From contig AUJT01000001.1 in NCBI GenBank assembly GCA_000424365.1, positions 1 to 64,000 of the forward strand: a stretch of DNA of 64,000 nucleotides. Reading direction: 5' to 3'. Both the position numbers and the translations under genes were made by a program. A model generated the notes under the pieces. That model made no database searches. It saw only the letters and a list, made by a program, of their open reading frames with translations, and had not been told where the DNA came from. This DNA comes from Lachnospiraceae bacterium NK4A144. Lineage in GTDB: Bacteria > Bacillota > Clostridia > Lachnospirales > Lachnospiraceae. Positions 51,538 through 61,208 of the stretch are shown piece by piece. The stretch's first letter is position 1. Each line of letters opens with the position of its first letter.

Positions 51538-53751
51538 ATGGGAATAATAATTCACGAAAAAGAAAAGCAGTTTCATCTTTTTAATTCAAAGATGAGCTAT
51601 TGCATAGGAGTTTGTCCTGATGGTGAGATTGGGCAGTTGTATTTCGGAAAGAAAATAAATGAAGATCAGATCATTTCATATCCACAGACAAAGGGGATCA
51701 GGCCTGTTTGCTGCAATCTGAAAGAAAATGAGAACTATTCAAAAGAACTGGCTCTTCTGGAGTATCCCGCGTTTGGAAACGGAGATTTTAGAAAACCGGC
51801 ATATGAGATCATGCAGAAAACCGGATCAAGAGTCACAAATCTGGTATATAAAACGCACAGCATTTATCACGGAAAGAAGGCTATCCCGGGGCTTCCTTCA
51901 GCCTATACAAATTCAGATGATGAAGCAGCGACGCTCGAGGTATTATGCGTGGATGAAGTTGCCGGCTTTGAGGTAACGCTGTTTTATACGATCTTTGAAA
52001 ACTATCCGGTGGTTTGCAGGCATACAAGGATAAAAAATACCGGAAATGATGAGGTAAAGATCACTAAGGCACTCAGCTGCTGTATCGATCTGCCGGACAA
52101 TGAATACAACTGGCTTCAGTTTGAAGGGGCATGGGGAAGAGAAAGGTATCCTGCAGAAAGGAGTCTTTCCCATGGCATAACATCTATTGAGAGTATGCGT
52201 GGACATTCCAGCGCAAATTATAATCCTTTTGTAATAGTAAAAAGGGAAAACACTGATGAGGATCATGGCGAAGCATTCGGACTGAATCTGGTTTATAGCG
52301 GAAATTTCATAGCCGAAGCGGAGGCGGATACATATGGCAAACTCAGGATCCTTATGGGTATAAATCCCGGATGGTTCGAGTGGCCGCTGAAAACAGGAGA
52401 AGAATTTGAAACACCTGAAGTTATCATAAGTTATTCGGATGATGGTATGAACAGTCTTAGTCAAAGTATTCACCACTTTATGAATAACAATCTGGTCAGG
52501 AGTCCTTACAAGAACAAACCCCGTCCGATCCTTCTTAATAACTGGGAAGCGACAGAAATGGATTTTGATGAGGAGAAGATTCTGAAGATCGCCAGGAAGG
52601 GAAAGGAAGCCGGTGTAGAACTTTTTGTACTGGATGATGGATGGTTCGGAAAAAGAAATGACGACTATGCAGGACTTGGTGACTGGTTTGTAAATACGGA
52701 GAAGCTTCCCGAGGGTATAAAAGGCCTGTCAGAGAAGATCAATGAACTCGGACTGAAATTTGGCATATGGATCGAGCCTGAAATGGTCAATGAAGATTCT
52801 GATCTTTACAGAGCACATCCCGATTGGGTTCTTGGAGTTCCGGGAAGTACCAAAACTCTCGGACGACACCAGATGGTTTTGGATTATTCCAAAAAGGAAG
52901 TCGTTGACAATATCTATTCACAGCTTTATGAGGTTTTCTCAAATGCAAGCATCAGCTATGTGAAGTGGGACATGAACCGTTCCATAACTGAGTGTTTCAG
53001 TCAGGGCGAAAATGCTGAGGCACAGGGAACGGTTTATCATAAGTATATTTTAGGCGTTTATGATCTTTATGAGAGACTTATGAAAGCTTTTCCGGAGATA
53101 CTTTTTGAATCATGTGCAAGTGGCGGCTCACGTTTTGATGCGGGTATGATGCATTATGCGCCGCAGGCATGGTGCTCGGATGATACGGATGGGCATGAGA
53201 GAGTAAAGATCCAGTACGGAACGAGCTATGGATATCCGTTATCGACTGTCGGCGCTCATGTATCAGCTTCTCCGAATCTGCAGACAGGCAGGAGTATGAG
53301 CATCGCCGACAGGGCAAATATCGCATGTTTCGGAACTTTTGGATATGAGTTGGATCTGAATGAAATCCCCGATGAAGAGTTTGATACTGTTAAAGAGCAG
53401 ATAGCCTTTATGAAAGAGTACAGGGAATTGCTTCAGTATGGTGATCTTTACAGGCTTAGTTCTCCTTTTGAAAAAAATCTCGCTGCGTGGATGGTTGTTT
53501 CTGAGGATAAGAAAACAGCGATCGTAGCTGTATATAAAAATCTGAAAAGCCCGAATGAAGGACAGCAGCGCATCAGACTCAGAGGACTTGATGAGGATCG
53601 CAAATATATCGTGAACGGAAAGGGGGAAATTTTTGGTGATCTCCTGATGAACGGAGGATTATCCATACCGGACGGAGATGAGCCTTGGTATATGGGAAAT
53701 GGCGATTTTTCCTCGAAATTGTATGTGCTGAAGAGCGATGTCACAAAATGA
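51538..53751 (+). CDS. Alpha-galactosidase, GH36
   Basis: 737 residues of the GH36 layout: N-terminal beta-sandwich, then a barrel with LFVLDDGWFGKRNDDYAGLG, FGIWIEPEMVNEDSDLY, YVKWDMNRSITE (nucleophile Asp near 477) and ESCASGGSRFD, then WCSDDTDGHER (acid/base Asp near 547). No signal peptide, so it cleaves imported raffinose-family sugars or melibiose in the cytoplasm. Start has TAGGAGG. Followed by its ABC importer. Confidence 0.95.
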   Translation: MGIIIHEKEKQFHLFNSKMSYCIGVCPDGEIGQLYFGKKINEDQIISYPQTKGIRPVCCNLKENENYSKELALLEYPAFGNGDFRKPAYEIMQKTGSRVTNLVYKTHSIYHGKKAIPGLPSAYTNSDDEAATLEVLCVDEVAGFEVTLFYTIFENYPVVCRHTRIKNTGNDEVKITKALSCCIDLPDNEYNWLQFEGAWGRERYPAERSLSHGITSIESMRGHSSANYNPFVIVKRENTDEDHGEAFGLNLVYSGNFIAEAEADTYGKLRILMGINPGWFEWPLKTGEEFETPEVIISYSDDGMNSLSQSIHHFMNNNLVRSPYKNKPRPILLNNWEATEMDFDEEKILKIARKGKEAGVELFVLDDGWFGKRNDDYAGLGDWFVNTEKLPEGIKGLSEKINELGLKFGIWIEPEMVNEDSDLYRAHPDWVLGVPGSTKTLGRHQMVLDYSKKEVVDNIYSQLYEVFSNASISYVKWDMNRSITECFSQGENAEAQGTVYHKYILGVYDLYERLMKAFPEILFESCASGGSRFDAGMMHYAPQAWCSDDTDGHERVKIQYGTSYGYPLSTVGAHVSASPNLQTGRSMSIADRANIACFGTFGYELDLNEIPDEEFDTVKEQIAFMKEYRELLQYGDLYRLSSPFEKNLAAWMVVSEDKKTAIVAVYKNLKSPNEGQQRIRLRGLDEDRKYIVNGKGEIFGDLLMNGGLSIPDGDEPWYMGNGDFSSKLYVLKSDVTK

Positions 53752-53828
53752 CATGAATTGTATCTATTATCCCATACATAGGGGAAGAAAATAAATGTAA
53801 TATTTATTTAGTAGTTACGGACAAAAAA

Positions 53829-53857
53829 ATGTCACTGTAACAAGAACTGTATATAAT
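53829..53857 (+). promoter_or_regulatory. Promoter of sugar ABC operon
   Basis: ATGTCA (53829-53834), 17-base spacer, TATAAT (53852-53857), just before the binding-protein gene. Confidence 0.55.
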
Positions 53858-53875
53858 ACTACGGGAGGTTAAAGT

Positions 53876-55219
53876 ATGAAAGCAAGGAAACTGGCAGCGT
53901 TACTGATGAGCGCTGTGATGACTCTGTCTCTGGCAGCATGTGGATCATCCGGATCCGCACAGAGTACAGAAGCAGGAAATGATGGAGCAGCATCGGCAGC
54001 ATCAACAGCAACAGAAGCAGCGACAGATGCAATGAAGGGAAGCGTTGAAGGAGAGCTTACTGTTACGATCTGGGATGAAAACCAGAGAGCAGGACTTCAG
54101 CAGATCATCGATGAGTGGTCAGCTCAGTCCGGCGTTAAGGCTACTATCCAGGTTGTTAAGTGGGATAATTACTGGACACTTCTCGAGGCAGGTGCAACGG
54201 GGGGAGAACTTCCGGATGTATTTTGGATGCACTCCAATCAGGCTCAGAAGTATATGGAAAATGACATGCTGATGGATCTTACAGACAAGATCGCAGCAAG
54301 TGACAAGATAGATATGGCTAACTACTATGAAGGAATAGTAGACCTCTATCAGTCAAACGGCAAACAGTATGCGGTTCCGAAGGATATTGATACTATCGCT
54401 CTCTGGTACAACAAGACAATGTTTGATGAGTGCAACGTTCCTTATCCTGATGATACATGGACATGGGATACATTTGTAGATGCAGCAGCTAAGCTTACAA
54501 CAGATGATCACTGGGGATATGCGATCGCACCGTCAAATAACCAGGATTCTTTCTATAATGCAGTTTACTCCATGGGCGGAAACATCATCAGCGATGATAA
54601 AAAGAAGTCCGGTTACGATCAGCCCGGTACCATCAAGGCTATAAAGATGTTTGTAGATATGGTTAAGGCAGGAAGCTGTCCTGATCTTAATACTATCGCA
54701 GAGTCAGGTGCAGATGTCCTCTTTGAGTCCGGCAAGGTTGCTATGGTTACTCAGGGATCATGGATGGTTGCAGGCTTTAAGGACAATGAATATACAGCTG
54801 AGAATTGTGATGTAGCTGTACTTCCTAAGGATGCAGAGACAGGCAAGAGAGTATCTATCTACAATGGCCTCGGATGGGCAGCATCTGCTAATACAAAAAA
54901 TCCTGATGCAGCATGGAGCCTCATTGAGTGGCTTGGTTCTAAGGAAATGCAGGAAAAGCAGGCTGAACTCGGTGTAACAATGTCAGCATATAAGGGATGC
55001 TCTGATAAGTGGGTTAACTGCACAGATAAGTTTGATCTGAACGGTCATATGAAGATGCTGGATGCAGATCTCGTATTCAGACCTTACTCAAAGTACACAA
55101 CTGTTTGGGAGGATATGCAGACAGAGAAGCTCAAGGAAGCATGGACAGGCGATAAGGATGTAGAGACTGTATGTGCAGAAATTTGTGAAAGCATGAACGG
55201 AACACTTAGTGAAGAGTAA
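53876..55219 (+). CDS. Sugar ABC transporter substrate-binding lipoprotein
   Basis: 447 residues: signal peptide with lipobox (LAAC, Cys22), an Ala/Thr/Ser linker, then a cluster B binding protein (LTVTIWDENQRAGLQQIIDEW, GELPDVFWMHSNQAQKYMEN, DTIALWYNKTMFDE, ALIEWLG-like end). Likely binds alpha-galactosides, given the GH36 gene. Codon use is strongly optimised, as expected for a highly made binding protein. A hairpin after it probably sets the ratio to the permeases. Confidence 0.92.
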   Translation: MKARKLAALLMSAVMTLSLAACGSSGSAQSTEAGNDGAASAASTATEAATDAMKGSVEGELTVTIWDENQRAGLQQIIDEWSAQSGVKATIQVVKWDNYWTLLEAGATGGELPDVFWMHSNQAQKYMENDMLMDLTDKIAASDKIDMANYYEGIVDLYQSNGKQYAVPKDIDTIALWYNKTMFDECNVPYPDDTWTWDTFVDAAAKLTTDDHWGYAIAPSNNQDSFYNAVYSMGGNIISDDKKKSGYDQPGTIKAIKMFVDMVKAGSCPDLNTIAESGADVLFESGKVAMVTQGSWMVAGFKDNEYTAENCDVAVLPKDAETGKRVSIYNGLGWAASANTKNPDAAWSLIEWLGSKEMQEKQAELGVTMSAYKGCSDKWVNCTDKFDLNGHMKMLDADLVFRPYSKYTTVWEDMQTEKLKEAWTGDKDVETVCAEICESMNGTLSEE

Positions 55220-55280
55220 AGTTAATTTACGTAACCATTCAGAAACAAGGAATCTGAACAGTTACGATTCACAAACAGGT

Positions 55281-55360
55281 GGAGCGGGGGAGTATTCCTC
55301 TGCTCCCTATTTAGAAACAAAGAACTGTCAGTTACGATGCTTCGCGGCGGTTCTTTTTGT
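55281..55360 (+). terminator. Intercistronic hairpins (partial terminator)
   Basis: A hairpin GGAGCGGGGGA...TCCTCTGCTCC (55281-55306) and a second stem AAGAACTG/CGGTTCTT (55320-55327/55348-55355) followed by TTTTT. Their place between binding protein and permease genes fits the usual partial termination. Confidence 0.6.
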
Positions 55361-55376
55361 TGGGAGGCTTTGGTTT

Positions 55377-56270
55377 ATGACAGGTAGACACAAAATGACA
55401 CCACGGGAAAAAAGTGAATTCATATGGGGATGGCTCTTTATACTTCCTACGATGATCGGTCTTATAATTCTGAACATCATTCCTATCTTTCAGACGATAC
55501 ATCAGAGCTTTTTTAAGACGGGAGATTTTGGCAAAGGAAATATCTACGTTGGGTTCGCTAACTATCAAAAAGTCTTTTCAGACTCAGAAGTATGGCAGGC
55601 TCTTTGGAACACTATAAAGTATGCTATAGTTGAGGTTCCCATATCTGTTTTCATTTCTCTTGTACTTGCTGTATTTCTAAATGGAAAGATAAAGGGAAGA
55701 AGTACTTTCAGAACGATCTTTTTCCTGCCTATGGTAGCTGCTCCTGCTGCAATAGCAATGGTATGGAGATGGCTCTATAATTCCGAATTTGGTCTCTTAA
55801 ATAATATTTTACATGTAAAGATAAACTGGATCTCAAATCCGTCGATCACGATCTATTCAATCGCGATAATCGGTATCTGGTCCATCATTGGTTACAACAT
55901 GGTTCTTTTCCTGGCAGGTCTGCAGGAAGTACCAAAGGACTATTATGAAGCTGCTTCGATAGACGGGGCTACCGGTGTTCAGCAGTTTTTTAATATCACG
56001 GTTCCGCTTATCTCACCGACGATATTTTTTGTTTTGGTTACAAGAATAATTGCAGCGATGCAGGTATTTGACGTGATCTACATGGTAATTGATAACAACA
56101 ATCCGGCACTAAATAAGACTCAGTCTCTTGTGTGCCTTTTCTATAAGTATTCATTCTCACAGAGTAATAAAGGTTACGGCTCCACAGTAATAGTTGTTCT
56201 GCTCGTGGTGATTCTGATAATCACGATCCTGCAGATGATAGGTCAGAAAAAGTGGGTTCATTATAATTAA
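55377..56270 (+). CDS. Sugar ABC transporter permease (MsmF-like)
   Basis: 297 residues starting MTGRHKMTPREKSEFIWGW with six membrane spans and the EAA loop (YYEAASIDGATGVQQFFNITVPL) that docks on the ATPase. ATG 55377 has GGGAGG; an upstream open extension (55209) overlaps the hairpins and is not real. It forms the channel with the next protein. No ATPase gene is present; a shared MsmK-type ATPase elsewhere is expected. Confidence 0.93.
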   Translation: MTGRHKMTPREKSEFIWGWLFILPTMIGLIILNIIPIFQTIHQSFFKTGDFGKGNIYVGFANYQKVFSDSEVWQALWNTIKYAIVEVPISVFISLVLAVFLNGKIKGRSTFRTIFFLPMVAAPAAIAMVWRWLYNSEFGLLNNILHVKINWISNPSITIYSIAIIGIWSIIGYNMVLFLAGLQEVPKDYYEAASIDGATGVQQFFNITVPLISPTIFFVLVTRIIAAMQVFDVIYMVIDNNNPALNKTQSLVCLFYKYSFSQSNKGYGSTVIVVLLVVILIITILQMIGQKKWVHYN

Positions 56271-56283
56271 GGTGGTGAGAAAG

Positions 56284-57105
56284 ATGCGAGATAGAAAGAA
56301 GATTGTAATATATATAGTTCTTGTAATAATGTCTTTTATAATGCTGGTGCCTTTTGCATGGATGGCTCTTACAGCGTTTAAGACTGTTGGTGAATCTACT
56401 CAGGTTGATCCGTTTGTGATCTTTCCGTCGAGACTCAGAACTGAAAACTTTGTTGAAGTCATGAAAAACGTAAATTTCGTGAGGCTCTACTTCAATACTA
56501 TATTGATGATCTTTTTGAGAGTGCTCTGCGCGGTTCTAACTGCGACTCTTGCAGGATACGCTTTTGCGAGACTTAATTTTGCAGGCAAAAATCTGATGTT
56601 TGGACTTGTGCTTTTCCAGATGATGATCCCTTCACAGATCTTTATCATCCCGCAGTATGTAATGGTGAGTAAGCTCGGCTGGACTAACAGCATGATGGGA
56701 CTGTTGTTTCCGGGTCTGGTAACAGCCTTTGGAACCTTTCTTTTGAGGCAGGCTTACATGGGACTTCCGAGAGAACTTGAGGAAGCTGCGAGACTTGATG
56801 GCTGCAATATCGGTCAGACATTTTTATTTATCATGTCACCGCTTACAAAGTCATCCATGGTCGCACTCGGGATCTTCACCGCAGTTTTCGCGTATAAAGA
56901 TCTTATGTGGCCGATGATCGTCTGCCCTGATACCAATAAGACAACTCTAGCGAGTGCGCTTGCGAAGATGCAGGGACAGTTCACTGCGAAGTATCCGGAA
57001 CTCATGGCAGCAGCACTTATCGCTTGTATCCCGATGATAGTTATCTACGTATTCTTCCAGAAGCAGTTTATCGAAGGTATCGCAACTTCCGGTGGAAAGC
57101 TGTAA
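56284..57105 (+). CDS. Sugar ABC transporter permease (MsmG-like)
   Basis: 273 residues with six spans and the EAA loop (ELEEAARLDGCNIGQTFLFIMSPL), ending KQFIEGIATSGGKL as is typical. ATG 56284 is preferred to GTG 56272; AAGGTGG is upstream. Partner of the MsmF-like permease. Last gene of the galactoside operon. Confidence 0.93.
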   Translation: MRDRKKIVIYIVLVIMSFIMLVPFAWMALTAFKTVGESTQVDPFVIFPSRLRTENFVEVMKNVNFVRLYFNTILMIFLRVLCAVLTATLAGYAFARLNFAGKNLMFGLVLFQMMIPSQIFIIPQYVMVSKLGWTNSMMGLLFPGLVTAFGTFLLRQAYMGLPRELEEAARLDGCNIGQTFLFIMSPLTKSSMVALGIFTAVFAYKDLMWPMIVCPDTNKTTLASALAKMQGQFTAKYPELMAAALIACIPMIVIYVFFQKQFIEGIATSGGKL

Positions 57106-57195
57106 ATAAAATTGGGTAGGAGAGCGTGCTTAGCTCTTGTCCTCTAATAGCACCGTACATTCTTGTATACTGTGATTTCAATAGTTGACATGCAC

Positions 57196-57249
57196 AGACT
57201 GATAGACTGTGGCTAAATCATAAAAGCCACTGTTTATCAGTCTTTTTTG
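57196..57249 (+). terminator. Strong terminator after galactoside operon
   Basis: An interrupted long stem (57196-57214 with 57225-57243: AGACTGATA...GTGGCT / AGCCAC...TATCAGTCT) followed by TTTTTT. It is about 90 bases after the last permease. The rest of 57106-57545 contains a promoter and no supported gene. Confidence 0.85.
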
Positions 57250-57434
57250 ACATGGCATGCTTTACCGATGTTAGATTGGAGCAAAAATCAATGTCCCCAT
57301 GGGAAAGGAAAATGATTATTTCTTATAATAATCAAAATATTGAAATATTAATCCATGCTAAGGCATTGACGTCCATTCTTACTTCCCCCAAAAAAATTGT
57401 ACAAATCTTAGTCCACTGTGTCGTATCTAAACAG

Positions 57435-57443
57435 TGCTATAAT
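57435..57443 (+). promoter_or_regulatory. Extended -10 promoter
   Basis: TGCTATAAT, an extended -10 box, about 100 bases before the HD-GYP receptor gene. No good -35 box at the right distance. Confidence 0.55.
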
Positions 57444-57545
57444 TAATATGGTTTTTTGTAAATTTTTATATATGATCCGAGAGTTAAAGATACAAAGCCA
57501 TGCATGATAAAGGGGTTCGTGCACGGCACAAGGGGGAAGTATCAT

Positions 57546-60500
57546 ATGAAGGAATGGAAAGTCGGTAAGATTATTCTGTTTGTTGCGCTATGCGTATGTA
57601 TGAATGTTTTCGGAAGACTTCTGTCTGTCTCGATAGGGCTGCCTCTTTGGACCGATTCATTCGGCACGGCAATGTGTTCCTGTGTTGCCGGGCCGGTCTG
57701 CGGTGCCATTGTGGGCGTAACAGGAAATCTTGCATACGGCGTGGTGAATCACATTTCTGCCGCATACTCTGTCACCAGTGTCGCTCTTGCCTTTATCATA
57801 GGAAGGGCAGCAAAGAAGCATTGGTTTGATCATTTCTACGGCTTTATGGTTGCCGCTTCTTTAGCTATGCTCACGGCACTGATCGTTTCTGTGCCCGTCA
57901 ATCTCATTTTTTCAAACGGATATACCGGTAATATATGGGGTAACGGTGTCATTGATTATCTTTTAGATAAAGGATGGCCGCCTTTTATATGCACGGTTTT
58001 AGGACAGCTCACGATTGAATTTCCCGATAAGATTCTTACTATGGCTGCAGTATATGTGACTCTTATGATAATGGACAGCAGAGGCGAAACCGGTAAAAAA
58101 GGTAACATCTCTGCTTCAGGCAAGACTGCTGCAGGTATCACGTTATTCCTGTGCACGTCGATGGTTCTGTCCCTTATCATATCCTCTCCCGCTGAAGCTC
58201 GAAATCAGTCAGATTCCATAGATTACAACGACTACGTTCAAAGCATTTACAGCAGTAATAACGGTCTACCTTGCGGCGAAGCCAATGACATTGCCCAGAC
58301 TAATGACGGCGTTCTCTGGATAGGCACTTATGCCGGACTATACCGATATAACGGACGCGAATTCCGCTGGGTGGATAACTTTGAATCTGTTAAAAATGTT
58401 AACTGCCTTTATGTAGATGAAGAAGGACGTCTCTGGATAGGAACCAACGACAATGGCCTGTCTATCATGATCCATGAAAAAATAGTAAATGTCCTGGATC
58501 AGTCCTCCGGCCTGCCATCCAATTCTGTCCGCAGCATCGTACGCGCTTCCGACGGCTATTATTACATCGGCACCACAAACAGCATGCTTGTTGTGGCCAT
58601 GAATAACGGCCTGAAGGCTTCAAACACCCTCGATGAAGTGAAATATGCTGGCAGCATAGCAGCAGACCAAAATGGCCATGTAGCAGCAGTTACCTCAGAC
58701 GGAAATCTTTTCCTGATGGAAAATGGTAAAATTCTGGACTCTCTATCATTGCCGGATGAAGAAGAAATTTTTAACTGCTGCGTCTTTTCTTCTGATGGAA
58801 AACTGAAAGTCGGATCATCAGCAGATCATATCTACACCTACGACATTTCCGGAGGCAAATTTAAGCAGCAGCACGAAACCACCCTCGATGGTGTAAACAG
58901 CATAAATGATCTGAGTTACTTAGATAACGGAACACTTTTTGTCTCTGCAGACAACGGTGTATCCTATGTAGACGACACGGGTTATCATCCATTAAATACA
59001 AATACATTCGATAATTCCATTGATAACATGCTTTGTGACTATCAGGGAAATCTATGGTTTTCGTCCTCAAGACTTGGTCTCCTTCGACTGTCCAAATCTC
59101 CTTTCAAGGATGTTTATGGATCTATCGGAATGGAACGACGGGTAGTAAACGCTGTTGTAAGCTGGCAGAATTCCTACTACATCGGCACGGATACAGGTCT
59201 TGATGTTGTTGACAAGAATTGCCGCAAACAGATTTTTAATGAATTGACCGAAGCTCTGGATGGAAAACGTATCCGCTGTATGTATGTGGACAATAGTGAT
59301 CATCTCTGGGTATGTACCTATGGAGATGGCCTGCTGGAATACTCCTCAAACGGAGAAACATGGCAATATAATTCCGAAAGCGGAAGCTTCGGCAACCGTG
59401 CCCGTATAGTAACAGGTCTTTCTGATGGTACTATCCTCGCAGCAGGAGATACAGGAATAAGTTTTATCCGAAACCATGAGATAACGCAGACAATAAAAGG
59501 TGAAGACGGGCTTATCAATTCCATGATCCTGACACTTACAGAACGTGATGACGGCTCTATTCTCGCAGGAACAGATGGCGACGGCATTGCCGTTATCAAA
59601 GACGGTAAGATACAGAAGATGCTAACCCGGGATGACGGACTAAGCAGCGGCGTAATATTACGAACCGTAAAAGATCCAAAGTCCGAAGGAGTTTTCATCG
59701 TCACCAGCAACAGCCTGTGTTACCTCGATCCTGACGGAGCAATTAGAATTCTTGATAAGTTCCCATATTTCAACAACTATGATATATGGGTCAAGGATGA
59801 AGATACATTGTTTGTCATGTCAAGCGCAGGAATTTATGTTGTAGAGCGCGACGAACTGGTAGCCGGCGGTGAGATCGCGTGGGAACTTCTGGATGCTAAA
59901 AGAGGTCTTGGCACCTCTCTCACTGCTAATTCCTGGAATTATTATAACGGAAGCAGTGAATTATTCCTTCCCTGTGATATGGGTGTATATATCATTGATG
60001 TAGATAAATACAACAGCGACATACGTTCCTACAGAATGCAGATCGCGTCTGTACGCCTTGACAATGTACTCCAGCCACTGCCCCGCACCGGAGTCATATC
60101 TGTCGGAAGAAGCGTAAACCGCGTGGAACTTGACCCTGAAATATTGAATTACACTATCCAGGAACCCAACGTTGGTTATTTTCTGGATGGTTATGATACT
60201 CAATGGACAATAGTTCCTCAGAATAGTCTAGGTAGTATCATATACGGCAATATCCCCTCCGGAGAATACACCTTCCATCTCGCCATTATTGACAGTGCAG
60301 GCGAAAAAGTTCTTGAGGAACGTACCTTTGAACTGATAAAAGAAGGGGAAATATATGAAAAACCGGGATTTATGGCATATGTTCTCATTCTTCTGATACT
60401 ATTCATCGTCTGGTTCACCTGGCTTGTAGTACAGCGTCAGCTTAACCAACAGCAGATAAAGTTAAATATGGCAAACGAAACCGTTATGGCGATCGCTAAT

Positions 60501-61208
60501 GCAGTTGATGCAAAAGACGTCCGTACACACCAGCATTCTTCAAGGGTTGCTGAGTATTCCGTACTGATCGCCGATGAAATGAACTGCTTCAAGGGTCCAC
60601 ACAGGAAAAAAGAGCTTTCAAGTCTGCGTAAAGCCGCCCAGATGCATGATATTGGAAAGATAGGAATACCGGACAGCGTTCTGAACAAAGTCGGACGGCT
60701 TACCGATGAAGAATATGCCAAAATGAAATCCCACGTTATTGGCGGTTCGGAAATCCTAAAGGACTTCACCCTTGTAGAACATGTTCTGGATGGAACCAGA
60801 TACCATCATGAACGTTATGACGGCCGTGGATATCCTGATGGATTAAAAGAAGAAGAAATCCCGCTGTTTGCACGTATTATCGCAGTTGCTGATGCATTTG
60901 ATGCCATGACATCTAACCGTGTTTACAGGAAACACATGGACACAGATTATGTCATGAACGAAATGAAACGCGGAAGGGGAACCCAGTTTGATCCGGATGC
61001 ATTGGATGCATTTTTACGGTTAGTGGATAGAGGCGTTATCGATCTGGATGCACTTTATGCAGAAAAACAGAAAGAAGCTCAGAATCTGGATAAAGATTCA
61101 GAAAAAGAACTTACACGCCGTGTTGAAGAAGATAAAAAAATTCAGGCTGCTGAAATGCAAAAAGATGTACAAAAAGATTCGGCAGATGAGAAAGGAGCTA
61201 AGGAATGA
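57546..61208 (+). CDS. ECF-like membrane / beta-propeller / HD-GYP receptor
   Basis: 1220 residues from ATG 57546 (GGGGGAAG upstream). Residues 1-177 form 5-6 membrane spans like an ECF transporter S component, with another span at about 195-213. An outside sensor of two-component-regulator propeller repeats follows (about 228-850: NDGVLWIGTYAGLYRYNG, EGRLWIGTNDNGLSI, LWVCTYGDGLLEY). A Y_Y_Y-like domain (about 860-930) and a membrane span (about 940-962) precede an HD-GYP domain (about 980-1120: HDIGKIGIPD, GYPDG). Predicted c-di-GMP hydrolase controlled by an outside signal. Codon use is more C-rich than in neighbours. It overlaps the BMP gene by 4 bases. Confidence 0.85.
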   Translation: MKEWKVGKIILFVALCVCMNVFGRLLSVSIGLPLWTDSFGTAMCSCVAGPVCGAIVGVTGNLAYGVVNHISAAYSVTSVALAFIIGRAAKKHWFDHFYGFMVAASLAMLTALIVSVPVNLIFSNGYTGNIWGNGVIDYLLDKGWPPFICTVLGQLTIEFPDKILTMAAVYVTLMIMDSRGETGKKGNISASGKTAAGITLFLCTSMVLSLIISSPAEARNQSDSIDYNDYVQSIYSSNNGLPCGEANDIAQTNDGVLWIGTYAGLYRYNGREFRWVDNFESVKNVNCLYVDEEGRLWIGTNDNGLSIMIHEKIVNVLDQSSGLPSNSVRSIVRASDGYYYIGTTNSMLVVAMNNGLKASNTLDEVKYAGSIAADQNGHVAAVTSDGNLFLMENGKILDSLSLPDEEEIFNCCVFSSDGKLKVGSSADHIYTYDISGGKFKQQHETTLDGVNSINDLSYLDNGTLFVSADNGVSYVDDTGYHPLNTNTFDNSIDNMLCDYQGNLWFSSSRLGLLRLSKSPFKDVYGSIGMERRVVNAVVSWQNSYYIGTDTGLDVVDKNCRKQIFNELTEALDGKRIRCMYVDNSDHLWVCTYGDGLLEYSSNGETWQYNSESGSFGNRARIVTGLSDGTILAAGDTGISFIRNHEITQTIKGEDGLINSMILTLTERDDGSILAGTDGDGIAVIKDGKIQKMLTRDDGLSSGVILRTVKDPKSEGVFIVTSNSLCYLDPDGAIRILDKFPYFNNYDIWVKDEDTLFVMSSAGIYVVERDELVAGGEIAWELLDAKRGLGTSLTANSWNYYNGSSELFLPCDMGVYIIDVDKYNSDIRSYRMQIASVRLDNVLQPLPRTGVISVGRSVNRVELDPEILNYTIQEPNVGYFLDGYDTQWTIVPQNSLGSIIYGNIPSGEYTFHLAIIDSAGEKVLEERTFELIKEGEIYEKPGFMAYVLILLILFIVWFTWLVVQRQLNQQQIKLNMANETVMAIANAVDAKDVRTHQHSSRVAEYSVLIADEMNCFKGPHRKKELSSLRKAAQMHDIGKIGIPDSVLNKVGRLTDEEYAKMKSHVIGGSEILKDFTLVEHVLDGTRYHHERYDGRGYPDGLKEEEIPLFARIIAVADAFDAMTSNRVYRKHMDTDYVMNEMKRGRGTQFDPDALDAFLRLVDRGVIDLDALYAEKQKEAQNLDKDSEKELTRRVEEDKKIQAAEMQKDVQKDSADEKGAKE

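Noticed and set aside
55230-55266. GTAACCATTCAG...CTGAACAGTTAC inverted repeat resembling the mobile element ends
   Set aside because: Only 37 bases, no flanking duplication, and it lies in an intercistronic hairpin region; likely chance or a very old scrap.
57252-57446. 64-codon ORF between terminator and HD-GYP receptor gene
   Set aside because: No ribosome site, no motif, and it ends inside the promoter of the receptor gene.
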